From Fratercula arctica (taxonomy: Eukaryota; Chordata; Aves; Charadriiformes; Alcidae), in the NCBI GenBank assembly GCA_947846985.1, contig CANTUZ010000025.1, forward strand, positions 17,916,100-17,980,099: a DNA stretch of 64,000 nt, given 5' to 3'. The notes below the pieces were generated by a model, which worked only from the letters and a program-made list of their open reading frames with translations, was not told the DNA's origin and did not search any database. A program made the translations under genes and the position numbers. This document shows, piece after piece, positions 22,159-31,150 of this stretch. How positions within the stretch are numbered: the first letter of the stretch is position 1; every line of letters begins with the position of its first letter.

Positions 22159-23283
22159 CTAGTTTAAAGCCCTCTCAATGAGCCCTGATAACTCTTGTCC
22201 TGGAACCCTTTTTCCCCTGGAGGACAAGGTATTCCTGCCTGTTACCAGCAGGCCAGGCGTTTTGTAGATCAGGCCATGATCAAAGAACCCAAAGTCCTGC
22301 CGGCAGCACCAAGCTCGAAGCCAGGCATTGATCTGCTGGCTCCTCCTATTTACCCCCTCATCATTCCCCGCAACAGGGGGGATAGACGAGAACACCACTT
22401 GCGCTCCTGATCCCTTGACCAGGCGTCCCAGGGTCTTGAAATCTTTCTTCATTGCCCTTGGACTTCTTCTTGTTACCTCGTCGCTGCCTACCTGAAAGAG
22501 CAAAAGTGGATAGTAGTCTGAGGGCCGTACCAGGGAAGGAAGCATCCTCTTCACGTCCTTGACCCGGGCCCCAGGGAGGCAGCAGACCTCCCTATGTACC
22601 GGGTCCAGCCTGCATATTGGGCCTTCCGCTCCCTTCAGTAGGGAGTCACCTATGACAAGGACCCGTCTTTTCTTCCTTACCGCAGAGGTTTTGATGCAGG
22701 GGGAGGTCTGACTAGACCTTGCTGATGGCTCCAAGGTAGGAGAAGTAGGAGAAATATTGTGCTCATCATCATCCAGGTTCCTCTGTAGAGCACTGTACCT
22801 GTTAAATAATGGCACCTGGGAAGATGGGGTAGTCGCCGGGCAGTCTCGAGTGCGGCGCCTGTTGCATCGTGCAGGAACTTCCTGCCATTGCCCCCTGTCC
22901 TCCAGGTTACTGCCTTCAGTTGAGGTGACAGAGGATAGGGAGCTCTCTGTTGCAGGGGTTCTATCTGCCTGCTGGGTTTCTGTCATGGGATGCAGGATTT
23001 TACTCCAGGAATCTATCTCCCTCTCGCATTCCCTGATGCTCCTCAATCTACTTACCTCCTCCCTGAGCTCCATGACTAATTGGAGAAGATCCTCTACCTG
23101 GGCACATCTCCTACAGGCATGCCCATCATTGCCATCCGACACTGGCGTAAGAGCAGGGCATACCCTACAGCCTGATGTCTGTGTGGTAGCATGTTCCCAC
23201 AAGAGTACTGTCTGAGAGGCGGCATCAGACCTGGTGGTTGTGGAGCTCATGGCCGCCACAGTCATCTTGCGAGTAGTTACCAT
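22159..23283 (-). CDS. CR1 ORF1: nucleic-acid-binding and esterase-like protein
   Basis: 374 codons from a real ATG (23281-23283) to TAG (22159-22161), uninterrupted. The N terminus carries a Cys cluster (CRVCPAL...CRRC, about residues 38-60), then a leucine-rich coiled-coil ([18 protein letters not shown]), a Ser/Thr-rich linker, and a C-terminal SGNH-hydrolase-like domain: VIGDSLL (nucleophile block), [16 protein letters not shown] and FFDHG (catalytic Asp-His block). This order fits the known CR1 ORF1 with an esterase domain. The protein is expected to coat CR1 RNA. ORF2 opens immediately afterwards in a different frame, suggesting reinitiation or frameshifting. Confidence 0.9.
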   Translation of the reverse strand: MVTTRKMTVAAMSSTTTRSDAASQTVLLWEHATTQTSGCRVCPALTPVSDGNDGHACRRCAQVEDLLQLVMELREEVSRLRSIRECEREIDSWSKILHPMTETQQADRTPATESSLSSVTSTEGSNLEDRGQWQEVPARCNRRRTRDCPATTPSSQVPLFNRYSALQRNLDDDEHNISPTSPTLEPSARSSQTSPCIKTSAVRKKRRVLVIGDSLLKGAEGPICRLDPVHREVCCLPGARVKDVKRMLPSLVRPSDYYPLLLFQVGSDEVTRRSPRAMKKDFKTLGRLVKGSGAQVVFSSIPPVAGNDEGVNRRSQQINAWLRAWCCRQDFGFFDHGLIYKTPGLLVTGRNTLSSRGKRVPGQELSGLIERALN

Positions 23284-23743
23284 CGCTACCTGGCCGGGTT
23301 AGCAGTCTTTCAGCTCTATCCTGCACGAACTGCTGTGCAGACAGCTGTGATTGGACTGGTGTGTCACACCCTGCTTGGCCGCCCCCCTTCTCCAGCCCAG
23401 GAAGTACCCTCTCGTCATGGTGCACCTGGGTGGTTCCTCAGGTCACACCCAGGGAACACCCACTCACTGCTTGTTTGCTCAGTGTGCTCCCAAAGGGCTT
23501 CTTTTATGAGGGGGGAGAGTGGTCCCACCCCCTGCTCGTTAACACCTGCCGCCGGGGGTGGTGGCTCCGCCCTCTGCTCCTCAGCTGCCCCCGCCCCCCA
23601 GAAGTGCCAGGTACCGGCTCGGGCTGGCCCCTTTTCCTGGCTTTAAAAGCCTCGAAAAACGAGCCCCAGGCTGACCCTTCTTTGCCGCGATTTCCTTCCC
23701 CAGCACAGACTTTCCTGCACTGGAGCTGATCTCCTCGGCGAGT
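23284..23743 (-). promoter_or_regulatory. CR1 5' UTR; the outer ~230 bp is one satellite monomer
   Basis: 23516-23743 aligns along its whole length with the array monomer at 1-7249 (shared GAAGTGCCAGGTACCGG, TTTTCCTGGCTTTAAAA, TTTGCCGCGATT, CCCCAG-CACAGACT and TGCACTGGAGCTGATCTCC). I judge roughly 80-85% identity by eye. 23284-23515 is not monomer-like. By position this should hold the CR1 promoter. Only one monomer is present here. Confidence 0.85.
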
Positions 23744-24377
23744 GCCACGAACCCGTCAAGGCAAGCGCTATGTGCTCACAATGGTGGAAGCAACCACTGG
23801 ATGGCTGGAAACATACCCTGTGCCCCATGCCACTGCCCGGAACGCTATCCTGGGCCTTGAAAAGCAAGTCCTGTGGCGACATGGTACCCCAGAGAGGATT
23901 GAGTCGGACAACAGGACTCATTTCCGAAACAGCCTCATAGACACCTGGGCCAAAGAGCATGGTATTGAGTGGGTATATCACATCCCCTATCACGCACCAG
24001 CCTCTGGGAAGATAGAACGGTACAATGGACTGTTAAAAACTACCCTGAGAGCAATGGGTGGTGGGACCTTAAAACATTGGGATGCACATTTAGCAAAGGC
24101 TACCTGGCTAGTTAATACCAGGGGATCTACCAATCGGGCTGGCCCTGCCCAGTCAAAACTTCCACGTACCGTAGAAGGGGATAAAGTCCCCGTAGTGCAC
24201 ATGAAGAATATGTTGGGGAAGACAGTCTGGGTTAGTCCTGCCTCAGGCAAAGGCAAACCCATCCGTGGGATCGCTTTTCCCCAAGGACCTGGGTGCACTT
24301 GGTGGGTAATGCGGCAGGATGGGGAAGTCCGATGTGTACCTCATGGGGACTTGATTTTGGGGGAGAATAGCCAATGA
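23744..24377 (+). pseudogene. pol: ERV-A pol, 3' part (integrase core and C terminus)
   Basis: It continues the integrase after the CR1 insertion: RTRQGKRYVLTMVEATTGW, ESDNRTHF (second catalytic Asp; Arg replaces the usual Gly), PASGKIERYNGLLK (catalytic Glu) and a basic C terminus ending at TGA 24375-24377. The frame is open in this segment, unlike ERV-B, where the homologous region has a stop. Confidence 0.9.
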
Positions 24378-24509
24378 ATCAAATCGTGTGTAACACTGTC
24401 ACTGTATGTCCTCGTTACTATAATTGCTATCGGCTGTACTGCAGTAAGAATCACCCAAATTAAGGACAGATGGACTTTGATGAAGAATTTGAGTAAAGCA
24501 AAGTGGTGA
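24378..24509 (+). other. 43-codon open stretch after ERV-A pol encoding a membrane-spanning segment
   Basis: In the same frame as pol, directly after its TGA, the sequence stays open for 43 codons and encodes a hydrophobic segment (LSLYVLVTIIAIGCTAV) followed by a charged tail, ending TGA 24507-24509. There is no ATG at its start. ERV-B preserves it apart from one missing T near 36344. It could be a relic of an env tail or a readthrough extension. Confidence 0.45.
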
Positions 24510-24662
24510 TGGGATCAGAGCTGATGCCCAGCAGCTTCCTCAAGATCTGCATCTTCGGCCCCTGGACTGTGTGCGTGAGTTACGCCGGGTACACTAGTCA
24601 AATGTTCCGAAAACTGTAAGATCTGGGCGTGGCAAAAATGGTATGGAATAAGGGGTGGATAA

Positions 24663-24992
24663 TGTCCTGGTTCCGGCAGGGACAGGGTTAAGTATTCCAT
24701 GCCATGTGAGCCATGCCCACCCTGAGATTAAAAGGAGGGAGGGGGCAGGCAGTTGGGTTTGGAGCGGGCTAGCGCGTCCCGGGTCCGGACCGGCAGGGAG
24801 TGGCGGTTCTGTAATCGCGTTTGTATATTCTTCTGTTGGTGTTATTGTTTTCTTGTTCCCTTTGCTGTTCTGTTAAACTGTCTTTGTCTCAACCCAAGAG
24901 TTTTGCCTTTTTCTTCTGATCCTTCCCGTACCGGGAAGAGCTGAGCGAGCGACACGTGGTTCTTTGTTGCCGTCTGAGGCCAAACCATGACA
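24663..24992 (+). repeat. 3' LTR of ERV-A (330 bp)
   Basis: Begins TGTCCTGGTTCCGGCAGGG and ends CCAAACCATGACA, as in ERV-B. It is preceded by the polypurine tract AAGGGGTGGATAA (24650-24662). The following bases, GCAATTAAACACATATTTC, are ERV-C LTR sequence (GCAAGTAAACACATATTTC in the intact ERV-C LTR), so ERV-A lies within that LTR. Confidence 0.93.
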
Positions 24993-25201
24993 GCAATTAA
25001 ACACATATTTCAGATCACTAACCCAGTCGCCTTATTCAGTTCCCAGCAAGATAAGCACGCGAAGCTGTTTTCTCGTTCCATGTTTATATTGGACCAGTTC
25101 CTCTTCATTCCATCCGTATCAACATCTGTGTTCCTGTTTCTGTGTGCTCTGCTCACTGTGTCCTTGGCTCTACGCAGGTCTCTGCTTGTGGATCTGCCAC
25201 A
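24993..25201 (-). repeat. Truncated 3' LTR of ERV-C
   Basis: Nearly identical to 30400-30605 (AACACATATTTCAGATCACTAACCC onward). Only U3 remains; the R/U5 part is missing beyond the ERV-A junction. Confidence 0.92.
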
Positions 25202-25217
25202 TCTCCTCCTTTTTTGT
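25202..25217 (-). promoter_or_regulatory. Polypurine tract of ERV-C
   Basis: The minus strand AAAAAAGGAGGAGA lies directly before TGTGGCAGATCC, the LTR start. This is the expected primer for plus-strand DNA synthesis. Confidence 0.85.
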
Positions 25218-25280
25218 TTAACACCAGACCATTTATTAACAAGGTCGCCATGACTTGTGCTTCTACTCGTCTTGATGCTA

Positions 25281-25544
25281 TTAGCAGGTTATACACTCAA
25301 CACAATTAAAAACAGAATCAAAAAGAACCCTGCTAAGGCAATAAATACCCAGATTTCTAAATTTAGCCCAGGAAGCCAATTTTTTTTGATTTACCCACGA
25401 GAAATCTTTTTGCAATGTTTCAAACGCATTGCGCTTCATTAAGTCTTGAATCTTTAGTATTTGAGCTTTTAGTTGATCATGTAAAGAACAAATATTTTGT
25501 TGCAACGACATGTCAAAAGCACCTTGGAGGTGGTATTTAACCAT
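25281..25544 (-). pseudogene. env: ERV-C env transmembrane fragment
   Basis: An 87-codon frame with a leucine/glutamine heptad-like stretch (LQQNICSLHDQLKAQILKIQDL) typical of a transmembrane-subunit helix, then a weakly hydrophobic end. Surface subunit, cleavage site and anchor are not recognisable nearby; 25545-25739 holds only short broken frames. Assignment is tentative. Confidence 0.5.
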
Positions 25545-25739
25545 TTCCCAGCCATGTAGCGATGTATTCCAGGGGAGAGATGTAACACAAAATCTTCAAG
25601 AGTTGTACTCCCAATCACAATACAGAGAAAGACATGTTTTTAACGCATTTTGTCCATCCCCATCCATATTACTGCTGCTTCTAAGGCTTGTAATTTGGTT
25701 AATATTTCTTCATCTATGCATTCTTGTGTATCAGTCTCA

Positions 25740-26085
25740 TACCTATGGGAGGGGGAGGCAGTCACAGCGCTTCAGGGCGTCCCCTGTATCTTCAAAGTGC
25801 GCTCATGTCTCTCTCCCTCTCTCCAGCCTGAGACAGCCCCCTTATATCCTGCACTGGACTGAGTGGAAAAGTACAGGCTAGAGTTGCTGCACGCGTGGCC
25901 AGCGTATGCAGGGAGTCTTACCAGACTCATGATCCAGCTTTGCTAATAGTGGCTGTCTGATACGTGACTACATTGTTGTACTCCCTTCTTGTTATTTTCT
26001 TCTTTGAAGGTCAGGTTCTCATGGATACACACATAGTTTTTACAGCAACGTATTCTACAACTCATACAAGGTTATGATGCATGAG
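25740..26085 (-). other. Module shared with ERV-D (env tail plus U3-like segment)
   Basis: Read on the minus strand it matches ERV-D 57035-57500: CCTTGTATGAGTTGTAGAATA (env tail coding in ERV-D), then TGTGTATCCATGAGAACCTGAC, TGGATCATGAGTCTGGT, GCAGGATATAAGGGGGCTGTCTC (TATA-like) and GAAGATACAGGGGACGCCC, ending at a pyrimidine tract with CATAG/GT. ERV-C lacks about 130 bp that ERV-D has in the middle. Its origin is unassigned; it could be env 3' end plus LTR U3 of a further ERV family. Confidence 0.6.
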
Positions 26086-26152
26086 ACAGAAAAGAGATAA
26101 GCATTAAAAACTGAAAGATTAATAAAAATACCCATCCTTAGGTATGCCTGCT

Positions 26153-27005
26153 TTACTCATTGATTGGCTCAATTGGTTCCAGGCCTCCCTTTTCCCGTAC
26201 TGGACTCGGCTGATGAGCCGGCTTAACGAATTTTGCAGGAATCCAGTATGGACCTGAGGATAAAGACACACAAGCATACCCTTGACCCCATGTTATCAGG
26301 GGGACTGGTCCTTCCCAGCGCCCCGATTCAAGGTGCTTATAATACACCTTCGGTTGTTCAGGCCATTCAACAGTCCTTCTGAAATGTTGCTCTACTGCTG
26401 TGGATGACAAAGAAGACGTTTAGAAAATTTAAAACATAAGTTGCTTTATACAATCGCTCTTGAGGTGTCATACCTAGGGGATTCCCCCTTTTTTGTTTAT
26501 CAAGCATGGTTTTTAAAGTATGATGCATACGTTCCACAATTGCTTGCCCAGTTGGGGAATGAGGAATACCGGTGACATGTTTGATACCCCATGTCTGTAA
26601 AGAGGCCTGTACTTTAACGGACACATAAGCTGGTCCGTTATCAGTTTTTATAGTTTTTGGTACTCCCATGACTGCAAGGCATTGCAACCAGTGTCGAATA
26701 ACATCACGAGCTTTCTCTCCTGTAGGAGCAGTAGCTACAACAAGGTGAGAAAACAAATCAACTGAAACATGTACATGGCGCAAACGTCCAAATTCCATAA
26801 TGTGCGTAACATCGGATTGCCAAAGTTCATCAGGTGTAAGCCCTCGCGGGTTAACCCCCGCAAATGATGGCAGAGGAGCCAGCTGCTGACAATCGGCACA
26901 AGTTCGCACAATATCATGTGCTTGTTGTTGTGTTAAAGAAAATTGCTTCCTCAATGCCTTCGCATTTTGATGAAAAAAATCATGCGACATTTTAGCTTGC
27001 TGCAT
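26153..27005 (-). pseudogene. pol: ERV-C integrase, frameshifted
   Basis: HHCC region (HDFFHQNAKAL ... CADCQQLAP), core DDE residues in LWQSDVTHI, IKTDNGPAYV and PTGQAIVERMHHTLK, and a C-terminal fold with WEGPVPLITWGQGYACV. A frameshift separates 27005-26367 from 26410-26153. Pro-Ser-Leu-rich and NPRG(L/V) motifs place it with ERV-D integrase in class II. It catalysed insertion of viral DNA; now broken. Confidence 0.88.
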
Positions 27006-27116
27006 AATGTTTGGAGTTGTTACCGACAGAGTGTGATAATCTGCAACTGTGTTTCCCTCAGTTAAAGGACCAGGTAAACAGCTATGAGAGTGTACGTGGA
27101 CAATAAAATAAGGAAA

Positions 27117-28991
27117 CTATCTTTTTCGCAAAAGCAACATTAATTGCAGTAATAGCTTAAATAACAATTGGTTCTCCACTTGTTTTAGAAATGCTCCTTC
27201 AAGTCTTTGAACAATGCCAGTAACATATTGAGAGTCTGCCACTATATTTAGCGACTCCTGTTGAAATAAGTCAAAAGCCTTTACTGTAGCAGCGAGTTCC
27301 CCAATTTGTGTAGATCCTTCAACTGGAGTTACAACCGAATCCCATTGTCCTTCAGAGGTCTTCCAGGCTACAACTGCTTTTCCTGTTCTCCCTGAGCCAT
27401 CTACAAACACCGTATGGGCGCCAGCAAGAGGCTTTGGTGCTAGTAGGATGCGCGGTTGTAAAGGAATTTTTGGAAGTGACTGTAACAGTCTGTGCCGGGG
27501 CAAAGAATTTATTTGCCTGATATAATCTACTAAGGCTAGTTGTAGGTTAAGGCTTTGTGACAACTAAAGGTCAAAGTCGTCCCTTTTGACGGGGATGTGT
27601 ATGTGGCTTGGACCCATTCCAGAAAGCTGCTGACAGCACAAACGACCCTGCGAAATCAATCGTGCTAACATTTCAATCATCATAGTTACTGTTTTTGAAA
27701 AGGTATGTGGCAAAAATACCCACTCTAATGCAGTCAGGCTGTTTGCGAGTGCATCATCCCACTGTCCTATCAGGGCGTAAGGTCGAAATTCTTGATATAT
27801 CACAAACAGTCTGATAGGAAGGTGTTCAATGCGTCTTGCAGCGGTAGTAGACTGTACCTTATCTGCAATGTGCTGTAATGCCTTCTGGGCTGTTGAGGTT
27901 AATGAACGTGGAGAAGCTAAATCTGGATTTCCTTTCAATATATTAAACAATGGAGATAACTCTTCGGTAGTAATTCCTAGCAAAGGATGAACCCAATTAA
28001 TTGTTCCCAATAACTTTTGAAGGTCGTTTAAGGTGACAACTGAATGAGCAATGCGTAAAGGTTGAGGCTGTATATGTGTTTCAAGGAGCTTCCAGCCTAA
28101 ATACTTCCAAGGTGACGTGGTTTGAATTTTTTCTTCTGCAATCTGCAAATCATGTTGTTTCAATTGTTGTTCAGCAAATGTTAATAAAGAGGTTAAAACA
28201 TGCCGTTCTTTAGTAGCAAATAGAATATCATCCATATAATGATAAATAAGAGCATGGGGGAAATTCTTTTGGACTTGCTCCAAGGCTGCACTGACAACTA
28301 ATTGACAAATGGTAGGGCTATTCATCATTCCTTGAGGTAAGACCACCCAGTGATATCGCTGCATGGGTTCTTCATTATTAATTGAAGGCACAGAAAAGGC
28401 AAAATGCGCACAATCATCAGGATGTAAATAGATGGTGAAGAAACAGTCCTTTAAGTCTATGACAACAAGATGCCAATGTGCAGGTATCATGGATGGCATA
28501 GGCGTTCTTGGTTGCAATGCACCCATTTGCTCCATTGCAGCATTAATGGCTCTTAGGTCTTGTAATAGCCTCCACTTTCCAGATTTTTTAGGGATGACAA
28601 AGATAGGAGTGTTCCAGGGACTGATAGAAGGAACTATATGTCCTAATTCTAATTGTTCAGCAACCAGTTCTCTGGCCTTTTGCAGCCTCTCCCCTTTCAA
28701 GGGCCACTGATCAACCCAAACAGGCTCGTCTGTTTTCCAAGTCAATTTTAGGCGAGGCTGTTTGTCAGTGGCCCTTAGGATAAATTTGTAGTAAGAGTCA
28801 TATTCCATTGTCGCAACAAATCTCTTCCCCATAATGTACAGGGAACTGGCATGACAAAAGGTTGTAGTATCCCTTGTTTGCCATCTGGACCTTCTATCAA
28901 TAAGGACTGAGCACTCTGCCACGGCACCTGCATTCCTCCTACGCCCGCTACTACCGCGGTGGATCTCATCAAGGGCCACTCCGCAGGCCAC
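27117..28991 (-). pseudogene. pol: ERV-C reverse transcriptase and RNase H
   Basis: RT: WPLKGERLQKARELV, SPWNTPIFVIPKKSGKWRLL, DLKDCFFTIYL, VLPQGMMNSPTICQL and the active site YHYMDDILFA. TAG at 27564-27566 interrupts the frame between the connection and RNase H (VFVDGSGRTGKAVVAW, then DSQYVTGIVQRL), which continues in the same frame to 27117. The first ~80 codons from 28991 overlap the protease in another frame and are probably not RT. YMDD and this core are class II-like. Confidence 0.9.
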
Positions 28992-29433
28992 TGAGATTGT
29001 TGTACAATAGTCACATCAGCACCCGTGTCCACTAGGCCGGAGAATAGTTTTCCATTAATTTTGCAAGAAAGCATAGGCTGGCCGCTTGATACCTTTTGTG
29101 TCCACAGAATCTGAGGAATGTCTGTACTACCAAAATCTCCATTCCGAGGTGTCCCATTACTGGATGTTGTTAAAATGGGAAATGGTATCGAGTGATTTTT
29201 TCCCCTTGAGGTATAGTGCAAGGAGGTTTTGGAGTCCAGGCCATGATTTTTATTTCCCCTTTATAATCTGAGTCTATAACACCAGGCAGCACAAACAATC
29301 CTGTGCAAATTGTAGAAGAACGGCCAATTAAAAGAGCTGCACTATTTCTTGGCAACGGCCCATAGACCCCTGTAGGCAAAAGGTGTACGCTAGTATCTGT
29401 TATTATGATTGGTTTGGAAGTGGCCAGGTCCAA
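28775..29433 (-). pseudogene. pro: ERV-C pro: dUTPase-like domain plus aspartic protease
   Basis: The 29433-29170 frame carries dUTPase motifs (GVYGPLP, LLIGRSST, LPGVIDSDYKGEI), as in betaretroviral pro genes. It overlaps the end of gag in the -1 frame. The 29221-28775 frame has the protease active site LVDTGADVTIV and the flap/C-terminal GRDLLRQW. The two frames are offset, so a frameshift separates them. Confidence 0.85.
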
Positions 29434-30091
29434 CCCCGCACTTCCTGCTGTGGCAGGTTGTAGGCCGGTGACACACCGCTTGTCTCCGATGTCTGGGGGG
29501 TTGCTACTTGCCCTGCAAAGGCATGATTCATTGTTTTCGGGGTGCTGGGCCTCGTGCCCCTCCTCCCATTTCCCAGGAGGGTCCCAATAGGATTACCGAG
29601 CTTATCATATTTTGAATGACATTGACTACTCCAATGATACCCTCTCTGACACCGAGGGCATAGTTGTGTTGGGGTAGCAGGCCTTCTTGAAGTTGGATGG
29701 TCAGTGTGTCGGGGACAATTCCGTTTAATATGCCCTTCCTTATCACAAAGGAAGCATTTAACAGCTGCATGGGATACCACCATCTGTTGAGCTAAAGCAA
29801 TGGCTAACATTTCCACTTTATGTTGCTCAGAGCCCACGTTTTGACAGGCTCTTATTAGCTCTGATAGAGTTTTGGCCTTATTTCACAACGGCTCTAAAGC
29901 ACGCTTGCCACTTTTTGCCAGTGAGCTAAATCGTAGGACCCCCCCCCTTCAGGGAACCATGAGCAATAATCACGTATCCATACAAGCAAAGTTACTAGTT
30001 TGACAGGGGCCACTTTAAAGCCCTGTTCTGTTAAAATGCGCTGCAGAAGTTCAAGTTGCAATTTCTGTTCTCGAGTAGCTGTTTGTCCCAT
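29403..30091 (-). pseudogene. gag: ERV-C gag: matrix start joined to nucleocapsid, capsid deleted
   Basis: 30091-29894 begins MGQTATREQ, with Gly2 suitable for myristoylation, and a matrix-like helix region (LLQRILTEQGF). After a stop and frame change, 29837-29403 gives two zinc knuckles (CFLCDKEGHIKRNC and CPRCQRGYHWSSQC) and ends overlapping pro. The whole capsid (roughly 1 kb or more in relatives such as ERV-D) is absent. Confidence 0.85.
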
Positions 30092-30266
30092 TTTAAATAT
30101 CTACCGCGGCTGCTCACCTTTTTCGTCCAGCAAACGGCGATGAAAGTAATTGGTAAAGAGCTCTCAGTATGAATTCCTCCGTCCAGCCGCGGGTACACCA
30201 CCGGATAATTAGTACTTCATATCTCTGTTCCTTTTAATCCTTGTTCTTTTAAATCTTGTTCTTTTA

Positions 30267-30284
30267 AAACCTGTTCAGGCGCCA
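30267..30284 (-). promoter_or_regulatory. Primer binding site of ERV-C (tRNA-Lys-like)
   Basis: The minus strand reads TGGCGCCTGAACAGGTTT two bases after the LTR. The first 15 bases match the lysine-tRNA type TGGCGCCCGAACAGG except one. Confidence 0.85.
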
Positions 30285-30286
30285 TT

Positions 30287-30605
30287 TGTGGTGTGTGAGG
30301 GCACGGACTCCGGCTGTGATAAGCACAAAATCATTTATTGCTTCTCAAGCCTCGGCTTTTATACCCAAGCTCTAAAACTTTCCATGCACCTGCTAGGCAA
30401 GTAAACACATATTTCAGATCACTAACCCAGTCGCCTTATTCAGTTCCCACCAAGATAAGCACGTGAAGCTGTTTTCTCGTTCCATGTTTATATTGGACCA
30501 GTTCCTCTTCATTCCATCCGTATCAACATCTGTGTTCCTGTTTCTGTGTGCTCTGCTCACTGTGTCTTTGGCCATACGCAGGCCTCTGGTCATAGGTCTG
30601 CCACA
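30287..30605 (-). repeat. 5' LTR of ERV-C (319 bp)
   Basis: On the minus strand it begins TGTGGCAGACCTATG and ends CTCACACACCACA. TATAAAAG (30356-30363) is followed closely by AATAAA (30334-30339), the compact class II layout. Confidence 0.92.
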
Positions 30606-30700
30606 GTTATCAATACAGGCTGGGGGATGACATGATAGAGAGCAGCCCTGCGGAAAAGGACTTGGGGGTACTGGTGGATGAAAAGCTGGACATGAGCCAA
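30606..30700 (+). mobile_element. Old CR1, left piece (ORF2 3' region)
   Basis: TACAGGCTGGGGGATGACATGATAGAGAGCAGCC through GATGAAAAGCTGGACATGAGCCAA is standard CR1 ORF2 sequence. It continues at 36854 after ERV-B. Its upstream part was displaced by ERV-C. Confidence 0.9.
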
Positions 30701-31046
30701 TGTCCTGGTTCCGGCAGGGACAGGGTTAAGTATTCCATGCCATGTGAGCCACGCCCACCCTGAGATTAAAAGGAGGGAGGGGGCGGGCAGTCGGCTTCGG
30801 AGCGGGCTGGCGCGTCCCGGGTCCGGACCGGCGGGGAGCGGCGGGGAGCAGTGGTTCCGTAATCGCGTTTGTATATTTCTCTGTCAGTGTTATTGTTGTT
30901 GTTTTCTTGTTCCCTTTGCTGTTCTGTTAAACTGCCTTTGTCTCAACCCAAGAGTTTTGCCTTTTTCTTCTGATCCTTCCCATATTGGTAAGAGCCAAGC
31001 GAGCGACAAGTGGTTCTTTGTTGCCATCTGAGGCCAAACCACGACA
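30701..31046 (+). repeat. 5' LTR of ERV-B (346 bp)
   Basis: TGTCCTGGTTCCGGC ... AAACCACGACA. It differs from the 3' LTR by a 10-bp GC-rich difference near 30846 and around a dozen substitutions, so the insertion is not very recent. Confidence 0.93.
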
Positions 31047-31054
31047 GTCCTTTT

Positions 31055-31072
31055 TGGCGCCCAACATGGGGC
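31055..31072 (+). promoter_or_regulatory. Primer binding site of ERV-B (tRNA-Lys1,2-like)
   Basis: TGGCGCCCAACATGGGGC differs at one base from the Lys1,2-type TGGCGCCCAACGTGGGGC. It lies 8 bases after the LTR end, whereas 2-3 is usual. Confidence 0.8.
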
Positions 31073-31150
31073 TCGAAGGGTTGAGACAATAACAGAAGCC
31101 AACTAGAGCTTGAAAAAACGAATTTGTTAGGTAAATAGTCACTGGTCACT

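Larger units (their letters stand above)
19156..23743 (-). mobile_element. Full-length CR1 LINE, minus strand, both ORFs uninterrupted
   Basis: It is inserted in the ERV-A integrase region. The empty site in ERV-B (TATATCACGCTGCCACGAACC) shows no target duplication and a loss of about 3-4 bp. The minus-strand 3' end terminates in three ATTCTATGA-type 8-bp repeats (CR1 hallmark, no poly-A). At about 4.59 kb it includes a ~460-bp 5' UTR, ORF1 (22159-23283), ORF2 (down to 19241) and a short 3' UTR. Most avian CR1 copies are 5'-truncated, so a complete copy is notable and probably young. Confidence 0.95.
7250..24992 (+). mobile_element. ERV-A: ERVL-like provirus, interrupted by ERV-E and a full-length CR1
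   Basis: The retroviral parts are an LTR remnant (7250-7414), gag (7415-8974), pol in three pieces (8975-10540, 18168-19155, 23744-24377), a short post-pol region and a complete 3' LTR (24663-24992). It is nearly the same sequence as ERV-B throughout gag and pol. There is no env. The left flank is satellite and the right flank is an ERV-C LTR, so there is no target duplication. The 5' LTR piece is far more diverged from the 3' LTR than gag or pol are between A and B, pointing to a mosaic or rearranged 5' end. Confidence 0.9.
24993..30605 (-). mobile_element. ERV-C: betaretrovirus-like (class II) provirus, minus strand, decayed
   Basis: Order on the minus strand: LTR 30605-30287, primer binding site, gag remnants (30091-29403), dUTPase-protease (29433-28775), RT-RNase H (28991-27117), integrase (27005-26153), env-related fragments, polypurine tract and a truncated LTR (25201-24993). 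It lies within an older CR1 (right flank GTTATCAATACAGGCTGGGGG). The left LTR is cut by ERV-A, so the target duplication cannot be read. Confidence 0.9.

Noticed and set aside
30606..30700. Independent short CR1 insertion between ERV-C and ERV-B
   Set aside because: It reads directly into 36854 once ERV-B is removed, so it is the left half of one CR1.
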